A stretch of DNA of 41,967 nt from Butyrivibrio sp. (GCA_024688095.1 JAILEJ010000151.1:1-41967); one strand, 5' to 3'; positions 9,698 to 21,227 are shown, numbered from the stretch's first letter. The notes: generated by a model from the sequence alone, not told the origin. Made by a program: numbers and translations.

Positions 9698-11086
9698 ATG
9701 GGAAATTATACTGATGGAAATACAAAAACATGTGGCTTGTTTGGATATCCGGTAAAACATACAATGTCACCTTTTATTCACAATATGCTTGCAGAACTTT
9801 CTGGAATTAATATGGTTTATGTTCCATTTGAAGTTGAGCCAAAGAATCTTGGAGACGCAGTAAAAGGTATAGATGCAGTTGGGATTCAGGGCGTTAATGT
9901 GACGATTCCGCATAAAAGCGAAGTGATAAAATATCTGGCAGAGGTTGATGAACTTGCAGGAAAAATAGGTGCTGTAAATACACTTGTAAAGACTAAGGAT
10001 GGAAATGGTTTTAAGGGGTACAACACCGATATGACTGGTATTCTCAGGTCGCTTAAAAAGTCCGGAGTTACCTTTAAAGATGCTTCGGTAATAATTCTTG
10101 GAGCTGGTGGTGTTTCAAGACCTGTAGCATATCTTTGCGCAGATGGAGGGGCAAAAGAAGTATTTATTCTTAATCGTACCTATCAAAGAGCTGTGGATGT
10201 GGCAGAAGAAGTTAACAGTTCTTTTGGCAGGGAGCTTGTAAAGCCAATGGATATTGCTGATTATAAGAATATTCCATCAGACAGAAAGTATTTGGTATTT
10301 CAGTGTACCAGTGTGGGACTATATCCTGCATCTGAAGAAGCTGTGATTATGGATGAGAATTTTTATAAGCTTATAGATACAGCTTTTGATGCAGTTTACA
10401 GACCTGTAAAAACTAAGTTCTTAAGACTTGCACAGGAAAATGGAGCCAAAGCCTTATCAGGTCTTGAAATGTTATTATTCCAGGCAGTGGATGCATTTGA
10501 ATTATGGAATAATGTGAAAATTTCAGATGAACAGTCAGATATTGTATATAAAGCTCTTGAGCGTAAGATTTCTGATAAGGGGAATATCATACTTACAGGT
10601 TTTATGGGATGCGGAAAGAGCACCGTTTCTAAAGCACTTTCAACCAAGACAGGTGCAATGTTGCTTGATACAGACGATATGATCGTTGAAAAAAATGGAT
10701 GCAGTATTAATGAAATTTTTGCTAATAAGGGCGAAAATGCATTTAGAGATATGGAGACAGACTGTATAAAAAATCTTATAAATGAAGGCTGTAATAATAG
10801 TGTGGTAGCTGTTGGAGGTGGACTTCCGGTCAGATTCGAAAACAGAGAATTTTTGAAAAATCTTGGTAAAGTTGTATATCTTAAAACATCAGTTTCTGAA
10901 GCATACAAGCGACTTGAGGGCGATACTACAAGACCTCTTCTTAAGGGTGATGATCTTATAAATAAAATCAGAAATATGCTTTCAGACAGAGAGATGTTTT
11001 ATATAGACGGGGCAGACATTACGGTGATAACAGATGGTAAAACACCGGAAGAAATAGCAGATGAGATAATCAGGAGGCTGAAATGA
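9698..11086 (+). CDS. aroE: Bifunctional shikimate dehydrogenase / shikimate kinase (AroE-AroK fusion)
   Basis: N-terminal AroE (CGLFGYPVKHTMSPFIHN, GVNVTIPHKSEV, ILGAGGVSRPVAYL) continuous with AroK (IILTGFMGCGKSTVSKAL, LLDTDDMIV, FRDMETDCI, VVAVGGGLP). Confidence 0.93.
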   Translation: MGNYTDGNTKTCGLFGYPVKHTMSPFIHNMLAELSGINMVYVPFEVEPKNLGDAVKGIDAVGIQGVNVTIPHKSEVIKYLAEVDELAGKIGAVNTLVKTKDGNGFKGYNTDMTGILRSLKKSGVTFKDASVIILGAGGVSRPVAYLCADGGAKEVFILNRTYQRAVDVAEEVNSSFGRELVKPMDIADYKNIPSDRKYLVFQCTSVGLYPASEEAVIMDENFYKLIDTAFDAVYRPVKTKFLRLAQENGAKALSGLEMLLFQAVDAFELWNNVKISDEQSDIVYKALERKISDKGNIILTGFMGCGKSTVSKALSTKTGAMLLDTDDMIVEKNGCSINEIFANKGENAFRDMETDCIKNLINEGCNNSVVAVGGGLPVRFENREFLKNLGKVVYLKTSVSEAYKRLEGDTTRPLLKGDDLINKIRNMLSDREMFYIDGADITVITDGKTPEEIADEIIRRLK

Positions 11087-11529
11087 AAATTCTTGTAATA
11101 AACGGACCAAATTTAAATTTTCTTGGTATAAGAGAAAAGACTATATATGGTAAAGAGGATTATAATTATTTAATTAACATGATAACTGAAAAATGTAATG
11201 AAGATGGTATTGATGTAGAGTGCTGGCAGTCAAATCATGAGGGCGCTATAATTGATAAGCTTCAGGAAGCATATGGAAATGGAACAGATGGAATAGTTAT
11301 AAATCCAGGCGCTTATACACATTACAGTTATGCTATTCATGATGCACTTAAAAGTCTTGAGGATATTGTAAAAGTAGAAATTCATATATCAGATATTCAG
11401 TCAAGAGAAGAGTTTAGAAAAGTATCTGTGACAGCTCCTGCTTGCGATAAGCAAATATATGGTCATGGACTGAATGGATACCTTGAAGCAATAGATTACA
11501 TAAAAAAGTACTTGAAAAATGGTGATTAA
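11083..11529 (+). CDS. aroQ: 3-dehydroquinate dehydratase, type II
   Basis: ILVINGPNLNFLGIRE, WQSNHEGAIIDKL, VINPGAYTHYSYAIHDAL. Confidence 0.94.
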   Translation: MKILVINGPNLNFLGIREKTIYGKEDYNYLINMITEKCNEDGIDVECWQSNHEGAIIDKLQEAYGNGTDGIVINPGAYTHYSYAIHDALKSLEDIVKVEIHISDIQSREEFRKVSVTAPACDKQIYGHGLNGYLEAIDYIKKYLKNGD

Positions 11530-11582
11530 TAATGTAAAATTACACAAGTGTTTTGATGTATTTAATTTAGGAGGATTTTTTT

Positions 11583-12140
11583 ATGATTTCTGCTAGTGAT
11601 TTCAGAAATGGTATTACTATTGAGATTGAAGGCAATGTTTGCCAGATAATCGAATTCCAGCACGTAAAACCTGGTAAGGGTGCTGCTTTCGTTAGAACAA
11701 AGCTTAAGGATATTATTAACGGTGGTGTTACTGAGAAGACTTTCAGACCTACAGAGAAGTTCCCTCAGGCACGTATTGATAGAAAAGATATGCAGTATCT
11801 GTATAGTGATGGAGATTTATACAACTTCATGGATACAGAGACATATGAGCAGATTGCTCTTAATCAGGATGTTATCGGTGATGCTCTTAAGTTCGTTAAA
11901 GAGAACGAGATGGTTAAGATCAACTCATATAACGGAAACGTATTTGCAGTTGAGCCACCTATGTTCGTAGAACTTGAGATTACAGATACTGAGCCTGGAT
12001 TCAAGGGAGATACAGCTACTGGTGCTACAAAGCCTGCTACAGTTGAAACAGGTGCACAGGTTGCAGTTCCTCTTTTCATTGAACAGGGTGAGAAGATTAA
12101 GATTGATACTAGAACAGGTGAATATCTTAGCCGTGCTTAA
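11583..12140 (+). CDS. efp: Translation elongation factor P
   Basis: [42 protein letters not shown]...GEYLSRA; upstream AGGAGG. Confidence 0.97.
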   Translation: MISASDFRNGITIEIEGNVCQIIEFQHVKPGKGAAFVRTKLKDIINGGVTEKTFRPTEKFPQARIDRKDMQYLYSDGDLYNFMDTETYEQIALNQDVIGDALKFVKENEMVKINSYNGNVFAVEPPMFVELEITDTEPGFKGDTATGATKPATVETGAQVAVPLFIEQGEKIKIDTRTGEYLSRA

Positions 12141-12176
12141 TTGATAGTAATACATCTGAATTAAAATAGAACTTGT

Positions 12177-12214
12177 AAGGCAATAGGAAATTTTATTTCT
12201 TATTGCCTTTTTTG
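12177..12214 (+). terminator. Intrinsic terminator after efp
   Basis: AAGGCAATAGGAAA-tttta-TTTCTTATTGCCTT then T-rich tract. Confidence 0.9.
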
Positions 12215-12297
12215 CGTGCAAAAATAGGACTTCCTGAGTGAAATTGTATCTGTATATCGGAAGTCATGAATTATTGAAGAAAGAGAGAGTTTAAATT

Positions 12298-13224
12298 ATG
12301 GATTTTAATGAATTTACAAAAGTAGTAAGAGATGCAGTAGAGGAATTTATGGGAGCAGAATACGATATAAAGCTACATGAAGTTGCCAAAAATAATGGAA
12401 GAAAACTTCATGGCCTTGTGATCATGAAAAGAGGAAGTAATTGTTCACCGAACATTTATCTTGAGGATTTTTATGAGGATTTCATAAAAGGGACACAAAT
12501 TGGCGATATAGTAAGAAAAATAAGTGAGCTTTATTATAGTCAGTCGAAGGCTGATTCTATAGATGTAAGCTTTTTTGATGACTATGAGCAGGTAAAAAAC
12601 AGACTTGGAATGAAGGTAATAAATTATGACAGGAATATAGATATGTTAAGAGAAATGCCATTTATTCCATTTGAAGATCTGGCCATTGTTTTTTATTGCG
12701 TTGCTTTTAATGATAATCTTGGGAATGGTATTATAATGATCCGCAAAGAACATATGGAAAAATGGGGAGTAAATACAGTTGAGTTATATCAGGATGCAAT
12801 TACCAGTAGCTGTAAGCATTTCCCTGCTAATATTAAGAGCCTTGCGGGTATGGTTTTATCTCTTATGGGAGAAGAGGCTGAAGGAGAAAAAAATGAAAGT
12901 ATAAATGACATTCTTGTTATTACTAATGATGAGAAGGTTAATGGAGCCAGTTGTATTTTTTATCCAGAGCTTTTGGCTAATATAGGTAGAAGACTATCTA
13001 AAAACTATTATATATTACCATCATCAATTCATGAAACTCTTGTAGTTCCTGAACAGGGAGATTATCAGGAAGTTAAGATACTTCAGGAAATGGTTAGACA
13101 GGTAAACAAAGAAAGTGTTAATGAGAATGATTTTTTGAGTGATAATATTTATTATTTTGACAGAAGAACAAACATTCTGAAAATGTGTGAATGCAGTGAT
13201 AATACTATGGTTAAGTGCGTTTAA
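12298..13224 (+). CDS. DUF5688 family protein (function unknown)
   Basis: Resembles DUF5688 as I recall it (DILVITNDEKVNGASCIFYPELL...YYILPSSIHETLVVP); recognition by eye only. Confidence 0.75.
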   Translation: MDFNEFTKVVRDAVEEFMGAEYDIKLHEVAKNNGRKLHGLVIMKRGSNCSPNIYLEDFYEDFIKGTQIGDIVRKISELYYSQSKADSIDVSFFDDYEQVKNRLGMKVINYDRNIDMLREMPFIPFEDLAIVFYCVAFNDNLGNGIIMIRKEHMEKWGVNTVELYQDAITSSCKHFPANIKSLAGMVLSLMGEEAEGEKNESINDILVITNDEKVNGASCIFYPELLANIGRRLSKNYYILPSSIHETLVVPEQGDYQEVKILQEMVRQVNKESVNENDFLSDNIYYFDRRTNILKMCECSDNTMVKCV

Positions 13225-13336
13225 AAATATGGACACAAGTTTGCGTGTATGGTAATATATTGTGGTGCGTAATAAAATCGTAATAATTATGGAAATTTTT
13301 TATTTTCTATATGCGATTCGTATACTTATGCACCTT

Positions 13337-13408
13337 GCGCCCGTAGTCTAATGGATAGAACGAAGGCCTCCGACGCCTTTAATGCAGGTTCGATTCCTGT
13401 CGGGCGCA
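13337..13408 (+). tRNA. tRNA-Arg, anticodon CCG (13370-13372)
   Basis: Acceptor stem GCGCCCG/CGGGCGC, anticodon stem AAGGC-CTCCGAC-GCCTT, T-arm GCAGGTTCGATTCCTGT. Confidence 0.96.
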
Positions 13409-13531
13409 TTACAGGATATTGATAATATGATTTTGTAATAATAAATTTTATTGCAAAATTGATATGAGAATATAAGAGTATTGAGATTCTTAGATTTAAA
13501 TATAAAAATAAAAGGTTGGGTTTTATATCAA

Positions 13532-14929
13532 ATGAAAAGAAATAAAAGAAATGAATTCAGAAAGCAGGATCGTAAAACTATTGCAGAGTATATACTTGAT
13601 AATAAGAAAATAGTAATGCCCTTGATTCTTGTTGTTGCTGTTATTGCAACAGTTGGAATTGCGATTAATGCTAATAAGAGAACAGGGGAAGATGTAGCAA
13701 GTACAGAATCTTCTGCAACGGAGGCATCAAGTGGATTTGTAATACCTGAACAGGATTTGGAGCTTAATGCATATGAAGATGTTAATCAGCTAATGAGTAC
13801 ATATTTTAATGCTTATGCTAATGGCGATATGGATACGATCAAGTCTATTTATGTGGGACTTGATGAATCAGAGGAACTTAAACTTCAACAGGTTTCAAAT
13901 TATATTGATTCGTTTACTACTATTGATACATATACTAAGCCTGGACCTGTCGATGGTACATATGTAGCTTATGTATATACTGAAGTTAAGTTTAATGATT
14001 ATGAAAATAGCGTTCCAGGACTTCAGACAATGTATGTATGTACTAATGATGATGGAAGCCTTTATATTAATGGTGATGTCGTTGAAGATGATATTGCAAA
14101 TTATATTAGTGCTATTTCATTACAGGATGATGTGGTTGATTTAAATAACAGTGTTGCTGCTCAGTATAATGAGATGGTTTCTGGAGATGAAAATCTTTCA
14201 GCTTTCCTTGATGCTCTATCTGGTAATATTACAGTAGAAGTTGGCGAGGCACTTGCTGCAAATGAAGCTTCAAGTGGAGCCTCTGATGAAGCAGCTACGG
14301 ATGCATCTACAGAAGAAGCTTCAGCAGAAGATGCTGCTACTGAAGAAGCATCTGTTCAAACAGTAACAACTACAATTATCAGAGCTATAGATGTTGTTAA
14401 TATCAGATCTTCTGACAGTGAAACTGCTGATAAGCTTGGAAAAACAGAAGCTGGGCAGGAATTCACACAGGTTGAAGCACTTCCTAATGGATGGAGTAAG
14501 ATTGAATATAATGGCGATTATGCCTATGTTAAAACAGAGTTCTTTGAAGTAGTGTCTGAGGAAACAACTGAGGTTGAGACAACAGAAGAAGCTACTGAAG
14601 AGACAACAGAAGAAACTACTGAAGAGACAGCAGAAGAGGAAACAACAGAAGAAGAAACAACAGAAGAAACTACTGAAGAGACAATAGAGGAAGAAACAAC
14701 AGAAGAATCTGAGACAACTGTAGATGGTACTGCTACTGGTAAAATGCAGGTCTCTGATGCTATTAAACTCCGTAAATCACAGAGCACAGATTCTGAAGCA
14801 CTTACAACAATTTATAAGTATGATATTGTAGATGTAATAGAGCAGTATGCAAATGGCTGGGCTAAGGTAAAATATAATGGTGAGACTGGTTATATTAAAC
14901 GTGAATTTCTTATGTCTGGTGACAATTAA
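13532..14929 (+). CDS. Membrane-anchored extracytoplasmic protein with two SH3b domains
   Basis: N-terminal TM (VMPLILVVAVIATVGIAI), SH3b-like VVNIRSSDSETADKLGKTEAGQEF...GWSKIEYNGDYAYVKTEFF and IKLRKSQSTDSEALTTI...GWAKVKYNGETGYIKREFL; start at 13532 rather than TTG 13481. Confidence 0.85.
   Translation: MKRNKRNEFRKQDRKTIAEYILDNKKIVMPLILVVAVIATVGIAINANKRTGEDVASTESSATEASSGFVIPEQDLELNAYEDVNQLMSTYFNAYANGDMDTIKSIYVGLDESEELKLQQVSNYIDSFTTIDTYTKPGPVDGTYVAYVYTEVKFNDYENSVPGLQTMYVCTNDDGSLYINGDVVEDDIANYISAISLQDDVVDLNNSVAAQYNEMVSGDENLSAFLDALSGNITVEVGEALAANEASSGASDEAATDASTEEASAEDAATEEASVQTVTTTIIRAIDVVNIRSSDSETADKLGKTEAGQEFTQVEALPNGWSKIEYNGDYAYVKTEFFEVVSEETTEVETTEEATEETTEETTEETAEEETTEEETTEETTEETIEEETTEESETTVDGTATGKMQVSDAIKLRKSQSTDSEALTTIYKYDIVDVIEQYANGWAKVKYNGETGYIKREFLMSGDN
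14561..14720 (+). repeat. Low-complexity coding repeat (GAA/ACA-rich, TEETTEE) in SH3b protein linker
   Basis: Repeated GAAACTACTGAAGAGACAACAGAA-type units encoding Thr/Glu runs. Confidence 0.9.
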
Positions 14930-14953
14930 ATAATAATTGAACAAGCTTTTTCA

Positions 14954-14992
14954 AATCACTCCACACTTCAATTGTGATGGAGTGATTTTTTT
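14954..14992 (+). terminator. Intrinsic terminator
   Basis: AATCACTCCA / TGGAGTGATT stem followed by TTTTTTT. Confidence 0.85.
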
Positions 14993-15013
14993 GTGAAAAA
15001 TAAAAATTTACTC

Positions 15014-15042
15014 TTGCACTTTAATGTGACGTAGTATATAAT
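15014..15042 (+). promoter_or_regulatory. Candidate sigma-70-type promoter of gdhA (TTGCAC-17 bp-TATAAT)
   Basis: -35 TTGCAC 15014-15019; 17-bp spacer; perfect -10 TATAAT 15037-15042. Confidence 0.7.
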
Positions 15043-15072
15043 TTCTTCTTGGAACATAGGTGTTCGCGCAAT

Positions 15073-15110
15073 GGGGCGTAAAGACCATTAGTCTTTTACG
15101 CTCTTTTTTT
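15073..15110 (+). terminator. Intrinsic terminator inside the gdhA 5' leader (candidate attenuator)
   Basis: GCGTAAAGAC-catta-GTCTTTTACGC-TCTTTTTTT, between candidate promoter and gdhA RBS. Confidence 0.75.
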
Positions 15111-15141
15111 GTACCAAAAAGCAAAAATAAGGAGGACATAA

Positions 15142-16491
<1,350 letters not shown>

Positions 16492-16501
16492 TTATTGGTA
16501 C

Positions 16502-16709
16502 GGTGACTTTTTACACATTTAATATGTGTTTATAATTATATAATCGTTCGAAACACGCTTTCGCTCCGATTTTGGCGTAAGCGTACTAAATAAAAAAGAC
16601 AATTAACAGGAAAACTGTTAATTGTCTTTTTTATTTAGTATGCACGCCTCAAAAGGGTTTCTCTCTGATTATATAATAATAAACACATACAAAAATTATT
16701 AAAGTCACC
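16502..16709. repeat. Long imperfect palindrome (~208 bp) with a perfect 26-bp core hairpin
   Basis: Nested complementary blocks: GGTGACTTT 16502-16510 with AAAGTCACC 16701-16709; 16523-16545 with 16667-16689 (23 bp, 1 mismatch); GGCGT 16574-16578 with ACGCC 16644-16648; 16584-16609 with 16615-16640 (26/26), loop GAAAA. Confidence 0.9.
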
Positions 16710-16774
16710 TATTTATTATAAACTGAATATACATAGTTCTTAATTGAAACAGGTATTTTTATATTCAAAAATGG

Positions 16775-17140
16775 TTATGATATGCGGTAACCTGCATTTT
16801 CCAAAAGAGAGAGTGCCTGTTCGTATTTTTCTTTTTTTACAAGAATGTAGTCTGTATTGTAGGTGGACACTACAAAGATTCCAATGCTGTTATCAGCAAG
16901 GAGCTTTGCAATTGGAGAAAGTATCCCAATAAGACTAAAGTCGAGCTCACCCTGAATCTTAAAGCCTTTCCAGCCGTCCTCACGTTTTATGGTCTCTGTA
17001 GGAGCATTTTCAGTTTTACATACAAGTGATATTTCATCTGCTGTTTTTGTTAATGAATAGAAATCCATATTTAAATCAATAGCAGAAGAGTTATTTATTT
17101 TGCAGACAGTTAGATTTTCATCGATTTTCTTTAATCTCAT
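16775..17140 (-). CDS. ACT domain-containing protein
   Basis: ELDFSLIGILSPIAKLLADNSIGIFVVSTYNTDYILVKKEKYEQALSLLENAGY, typical of the small COG3603-like ACT proteins. Confidence 0.85.
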   Translation of the reverse strand: MRLKKIDENLTVCKINNSSAIDLNMDFYSLTKTADEISLVCKTENAPTETIKREDGWKGFKIQGELDFSLIGILSPIAKLLADNSIGIFVVSTYNTDYILVKKEKYEQALSLLENAGYRIS

Positions 17141-17495
17141 AAAAAACCTCCATTGTTTTGATATTTATATTATAAATCATTTTGAGGTTAATAAACAGAA
17201 ATACGTGCTTTATCATGGTTTTGAGCATTATGTTTTTTGTGTGTTTGTTTTTTCTATATTAAATATAAAAAAAATCTATAATTTATATAAAATCAATTTT
17301 ATTTTAAACACAAAATGACAAAATAGCGCTAAAATATATATGTATATACACTTTACTGCGAATTATATTTTAAACTGAATAAACGACGGTTATCTAGCAT
17401 TTGAGGGGTGTTGAAAACTGTTTGAGGAGAGGCTTAAATTATTTGATACAAGCGCATTAAAGTGATAAGTTTTCCGATTGGAGGGTCATTTTCTT

Positions 17496-19196
17496 ATGAG
17501 AAGGAATCAAAAACTGATAGTTCATTTGATGAGTATTTTTCTAGGTGCACTTGTAATTGTAAGTATTCTGCTTGTAATTGTTGGAGCAATTGAAGTGTCA
17601 AATGCTTACACTGTAATGTTTGAAGCTCAGCTCCAAACTGCTTCAGAGCATATAGCCAGTCAGTTTACATATGAGTGGGAAGGAGACTGGTTCATTTCAG
17701 AAAGTGGTGAGCTTGGAAAAGGTGAGATAATTGTAGGAGATCAGATATTAACTCTTAGCAAAGATTTAAAAGCAAAAACAGAGCTGGATTATACTATTTG
17801 TTATGAAACTACCAGAATGGTATCAACTCTGTCAGGTGCTGAAGGGACAAAAGTAGATGATATTGTTGCACAGACTGTTTATCAGCAAAAAGAAGAATAT
17901 CTGGATGATAATGTTATTATCAATGGTGAAAGATATTTTGCATATTATACGCCAATGTATAATGATGATGGCAGTATAGCTGGTATGATTGCTGCAAACA
18001 GGAAAGCAAATGTACTTACGTCAGCAGTTAATAAAGCAATTATTATAATGGTAGTAATTGCGATTATATTTGTTGCAATTGTTCTTGGAATAGGAATCAG
18101 TATTTCATTATCAACAACAAAAGTAATGACAAATATTGTTGATTCACTTAAGACTCTTTCTGAAGGAAAGCTTTCAATTCATATTGATCCGTCAGCGCTT
18201 GCAAGAAAGGATGAACTTGGTACAATAGCACAGAGTACAAAAAATCTTGATGATGAATTGTGTGATGTAATACGAGTTACAAAAGGTCTTTCTAATGACG
18301 TTACTAAGTCAGGGGATGAGCTCTCCAGTTCTTCAGAGCAGGCATCACAGGCATCCGGTCAGGTTACAATTGCAGTTGATGAAATCAGTAGAGGTGCAGT
18401 AAGCCAGGCTGAGAGTATCCAGTCATCTGCTGGAAATACAAATGACATTGGCTTTGACATTGACAGTATTTCTGATAATATAGAAGAGCTTACTGAATAT
18501 ACTAATAATATGAAGGCAGCATGTAATAATGCTATGCAGGCTCTTAATCAGGTACTTGATCAGAATGCAACAGTAATAGATCAGATGAGAGAAATTGATG
18601 AGCAGATTAAATCAACAAATGAAGCTGTACAGGATATTTCTGAAGCATCAGATATTATTACATCTATTTCAAGTCAGACAAATCTTCTTTCACTAAATGC
18701 ATCTATTGAGGCTGCACGTGCAGGTGATGCGGGTAAAGGATTTGCAGTTGTTGCCACAGAAATTGGACAGCTTGCTGAACAGAGTAGAGTTGCGGCAGTT
18801 AAGATTAACAAGATAGTAGAAAATCTTGTAGTTGAATCTCAGAAGAGTGTTGATACTCTTGATGAACTCAATAAGGGAATTGAAGAACAGAACAGACAGC
18901 TTGATTCAACCAGAACAGATATGGATACAATGGTTGTAGATGTGGACAATGTTGCTACAAGTTCTGCCAGCATTTCAGAAAGAATCAATACACTTAATGG
19001 ATCAAAGAATAGCCTTATTGATATTATTCAGGATCTGTCAGCTATTTCTGAAGAGAACGCTGCATCAACCGAAGAAACAAATGCATCCATGGAAGAACTG
19101 AATGCTACATTTGATGTAATTAGTAATTCAGCACATGAACTTAAAAATCTGGCTAAACAGCTTGATGAAAAGATTAATTTCTTCCATTTTGATTAA
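17496..19196 (+). CDS. Methyl-accepting chemotaxis protein
   Basis: Two TM segments, HAMP-like region, signalling hairpin [41 protein letters not shown] at 17496 with GGAGGG upstream. Confidence 0.95.
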   Translation: MRRNQKLIVHLMSIFLGALVIVSILLVIVGAIEVSNAYTVMFEAQLQTASEHIASQFTYEWEGDWFISESGELGKGEIIVGDQILTLSKDLKAKTELDYTICYETTRMVSTLSGAEGTKVDDIVAQTVYQQKEEYLDDNVIINGERYFAYYTPMYNDDGSIAGMIAANRKANVLTSAVNKAIIIMVVIAIIFVAIVLGIGISISLSTTKVMTNIVDSLKTLSEGKLSIHIDPSALARKDELGTIAQSTKNLDDELCDVIRVTKGLSNDVTKSGDELSSSSEQASQASGQVTIAVDEISRGAVSQAESIQSSAGNTNDIGFDIDSISDNIEELTEYTNNMKAACNNAMQALNQVLDQNATVIDQMREIDEQIKSTNEAVQDISEASDIITSISSQTNLLSLNASIEAARAGDAGKGFAVVATEIGQLAEQSRVAAVKINKIVENLVVESQKSVDTLDELNKGIEEQNRQLDSTRTDMDTMVVDVDNVATSSASISERINTLNGSKNSLIDIIQDLSAISEENAASTEETNASMEELNATFDVISNSAHELKNLAKQLDEKINFFHFD

Positions 19197-19216
19197 ACTT
19201 TATCTATTTCAGAAAC

Positions 19217-19258
19217 ATATAGATTATTGATTTTCATCTAAAAATCAATAATCTATAT
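19217..19258. repeat. Perfect 18-bp inverted repeat downstream of MCP gene
   Basis: ATATAGATTATTGATTTT-catcta-AAAATCAATAATCTATAT; no T-tract follows on +. Confidence 0.8.
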
Positions 19259-19340
19259 TATATAAATGTTTATGATACAGTAATTTGTAAATTAAAAAAT
19301 TGAATATGTAGAGCAAAAAGGCTCTTGGTGGGGATCAGAT

Positions 19341-21110
19341 ATGATTATGTTTATTGTTATTATGTTTTTTTATTTTGTTATTCTCTGGCTTTCTAAATGT
19401 AGTCAAATCGGATGGCTGCTAGGGGCCTTTTTGTTTGTAATTTTCTTTGCAGGTTTTATATCTAAGGGTGGGAAATTTGCTAAATTAACAGGCATATTAA
19501 AGATTTGTCCATGGATTGGACTTATAGTATTTCTTGTAATATTTACAATGATTTCGCAGCCTCCGGTAAAGAGAGTACCGGCAGTAAGCGTAAAAAATCC
19601 TGTTGAAACAGGAGTGATAAGTGTCTCAGAGGGTGATATTTCAGGTGTATATAACGAGGATCAGACAGTTGAGGTATATGCAGGAATACCATATGCCAAG
19701 CCTCCTGTTGGAGAGCTAAGATGGAAAGAAACTCAGCCTGCAGAGAGTTGGGACGGAGTTCTTAAATGTGATGAATTTGGCCCTATGTCTATGCAGTCAA
19801 GAAGTGGAACTATTTATAATTCTCTGGTAGATCTTGTTATATATAAAAGACTAAATTTTGGCTTTGATGATAATTATATTGAGGAAATGAGTGAAGACAG
19901 TCTTTATCTTAACGTTTGGAAACCAGCTGGAGATGTTTCAGGGCTTCCTGTTGTTTTTTTTGTACATGGTGGTTCACTTATGACAGGACAGAGTTCATAC
20001 GGAGATTACAATGGGGAGACCTTTGCCAAAGAAGGAGTAATTTTTGTAAATTTTGCATACAGGTTAAACATATTTGGATATATGGCAGAAGAGGGACTTG
20101 CAGCAGAATCTGCAAATGGAACAACTGGTAATTATGGGCTACTTGATCAGATTCAGGCATTAAAATGGGTAAAGGAAAATATAAGTGCTTTTGGAGGTGA
20201 CCCTAATAATATTACTATAGCAGGTGAATCAGCAGGCTCATCAAGTGTTAATGCATTATGTGTTTCTCCGCTTACAGAAGGGCTATTTAGGCGTGCAATT
20301 GCAGAAAGTAGTGGAATTACTGCAAAGAAACCATATCATACCTTCAGGGACCTCACAGACGCATTATCGATGGGCAAAGATATAATGTTTGAATTTGGAG
20401 TATCAGATGTTACTGAGTTAAGAAATCTTAGCGCGGAGGAACTGTTAAATACATCATACTCTAACAGTGCAATGACTGTTGATGGATATGCAATTACAGA
20501 ACAGCCTTATCTTACATATGAAAAGGGCAATAATCATGAAGAAGCTTTATTAAATGGCTATAATGCCAATGAAGCAGAAGTATTTAATTATTTTGTAGGA
20601 AAAATAACTCCTGATAATCTAAGCGAAAGATTGCAGACAGTTCTTGGAGATTATACTGATGAAGCTATAGACTTGTATAAACCAAAGACTAATGCTGATG
20701 CGAAGGCAGCATTTAACAGTATCTTAAGCGCAGCCTGGTTTGAATATAGTCACCATACCTGGTCAGATTATATGGCAGATCAGGAAAAACCAGTTTATCT
20801 TTATTATTTCTCTAAAGAAAACAGTGGATTATCTAATAAACATGCAGGTGAGATGCCTTATGCTTATGGAAATATTGATACAAGTCAGCTTGCATTTGAT
20901 GAGTCTGATAAGGAGCTTTCGGATATAATGGTAACCTACTGGATTAATTTTGCTAAAACAGGTGATCCAAATGGAGAAGGTGTTCCGGAATGGATTGATT
21001 ATAAGGAAAACAGGGATCAGCTTATTGAATTTAATAATGAAATTCAGATGATAAATAATCCTTTTAATAAGATGAATGAATTTCTTGACAGTTATCAAAA
21101 CGGTTTATAA
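19341..21110 (+). CDS. Type-B carboxylesterase/lipase family protein with N-terminal membrane segments
   Basis: YAGIPYAKPPVGELRWKETQP, EDSLYLNVWKP, nucleophile elbow GESAGSSS; hydrophobic N-terminal ~70 aa. Confidence 0.9.
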   Translation: MIMFIVIMFFYFVILWLSKCSQIGWLLGAFLFVIFFAGFISKGGKFAKLTGILKICPWIGLIVFLVIFTMISQPPVKRVPAVSVKNPVETGVISVSEGDISGVYNEDQTVEVYAGIPYAKPPVGELRWKETQPAESWDGVLKCDEFGPMSMQSRSGTIYNSLVDLVIYKRLNFGFDDNYIEEMSEDSLYLNVWKPAGDVSGLPVVFFVHGGSLMTGQSSYGDYNGETFAKEGVIFVNFAYRLNIFGYMAEEGLAAESANGTTGNYGLLDQIQALKWVKENISAFGGDPNNITIAGESAGSSSVNALCVSPLTEGLFRRAIAESSGITAKKPYHTFRDLTDALSMGKDIMFEFGVSDVTELRNLSAEELLNTSYSNSAMTVDGYAITEQPYLTYEKGNNHEEALLNGYNANEAEVFNYFVGKITPDNLSERLQTVLGDYTDEAIDLYKPKTNADAKAAFNSILSAAWFEYSHHTWSDYMADQEKPVYLYYFSKENSGLSNKHAGEMPYAYGNIDTSQLAFDESDKELSDIMVTYWINFAKTGDPNGEGVPEWIDYKENRDQLIEFNNEIQMINNPFNKMNEFLDSYQNGL

Positions 21111-21149
21111 TCAATATGTTATATTAAGAAACATTTAATGCTTTCTTAA

Positions 21150-21178
21150 TTGAATTAGGAAGATGGATGATTTATATT
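21150..21178 (+). promoter_or_regulatory. Candidate promoter (TTGAAT-17 bp-TATATT) for the 51-aa ORF
   Basis: -35 21150-21155, -10 21173-21178, upstream of RBS-equipped ORF at 21228. Confidence 0.45.
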
Positions 21179-21227
21179 TACTATGCTACTTGAAACAGGT
21201 GTTTTTTGAAAAAGGAGCGTATAAATC

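Noticed and set aside
10396-10908. 170-aa minus-strand ORF within aroE-aroK
   Set aside because: Antisense to a clear bifunctional enzyme gene; no recognisable domain
12228-12265. GACTTCC/GGAAGTC inverted repeat upstream of the DUF5688 gene
   Set aside because: Only 7 bp with a 24-bp gap; could arise by chance
13430-13460. Hairpin after tRNA-Arg (ATTTTGTAATAA / TTATTGCAAAAT) as a terminator
   Set aside because: Stem is AT-only and not followed by a T-tract; too weak to call
14524-14787. 87-aa minus-strand ORF opposite the Thr/Glu repeat
   Set aside because: Reads as VVSSVVSSSVVSS, a by-product of the low-complexity coding repeat on the plus strand; no RBS or homology
17457-17482. Possible sigma-28 promoter for the MCP (TAAA...TCCGATTG)
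   Set aside because: Spacing between TAAA and CCGAT is about 4 nt too short and the -10 part overlaps the RBS
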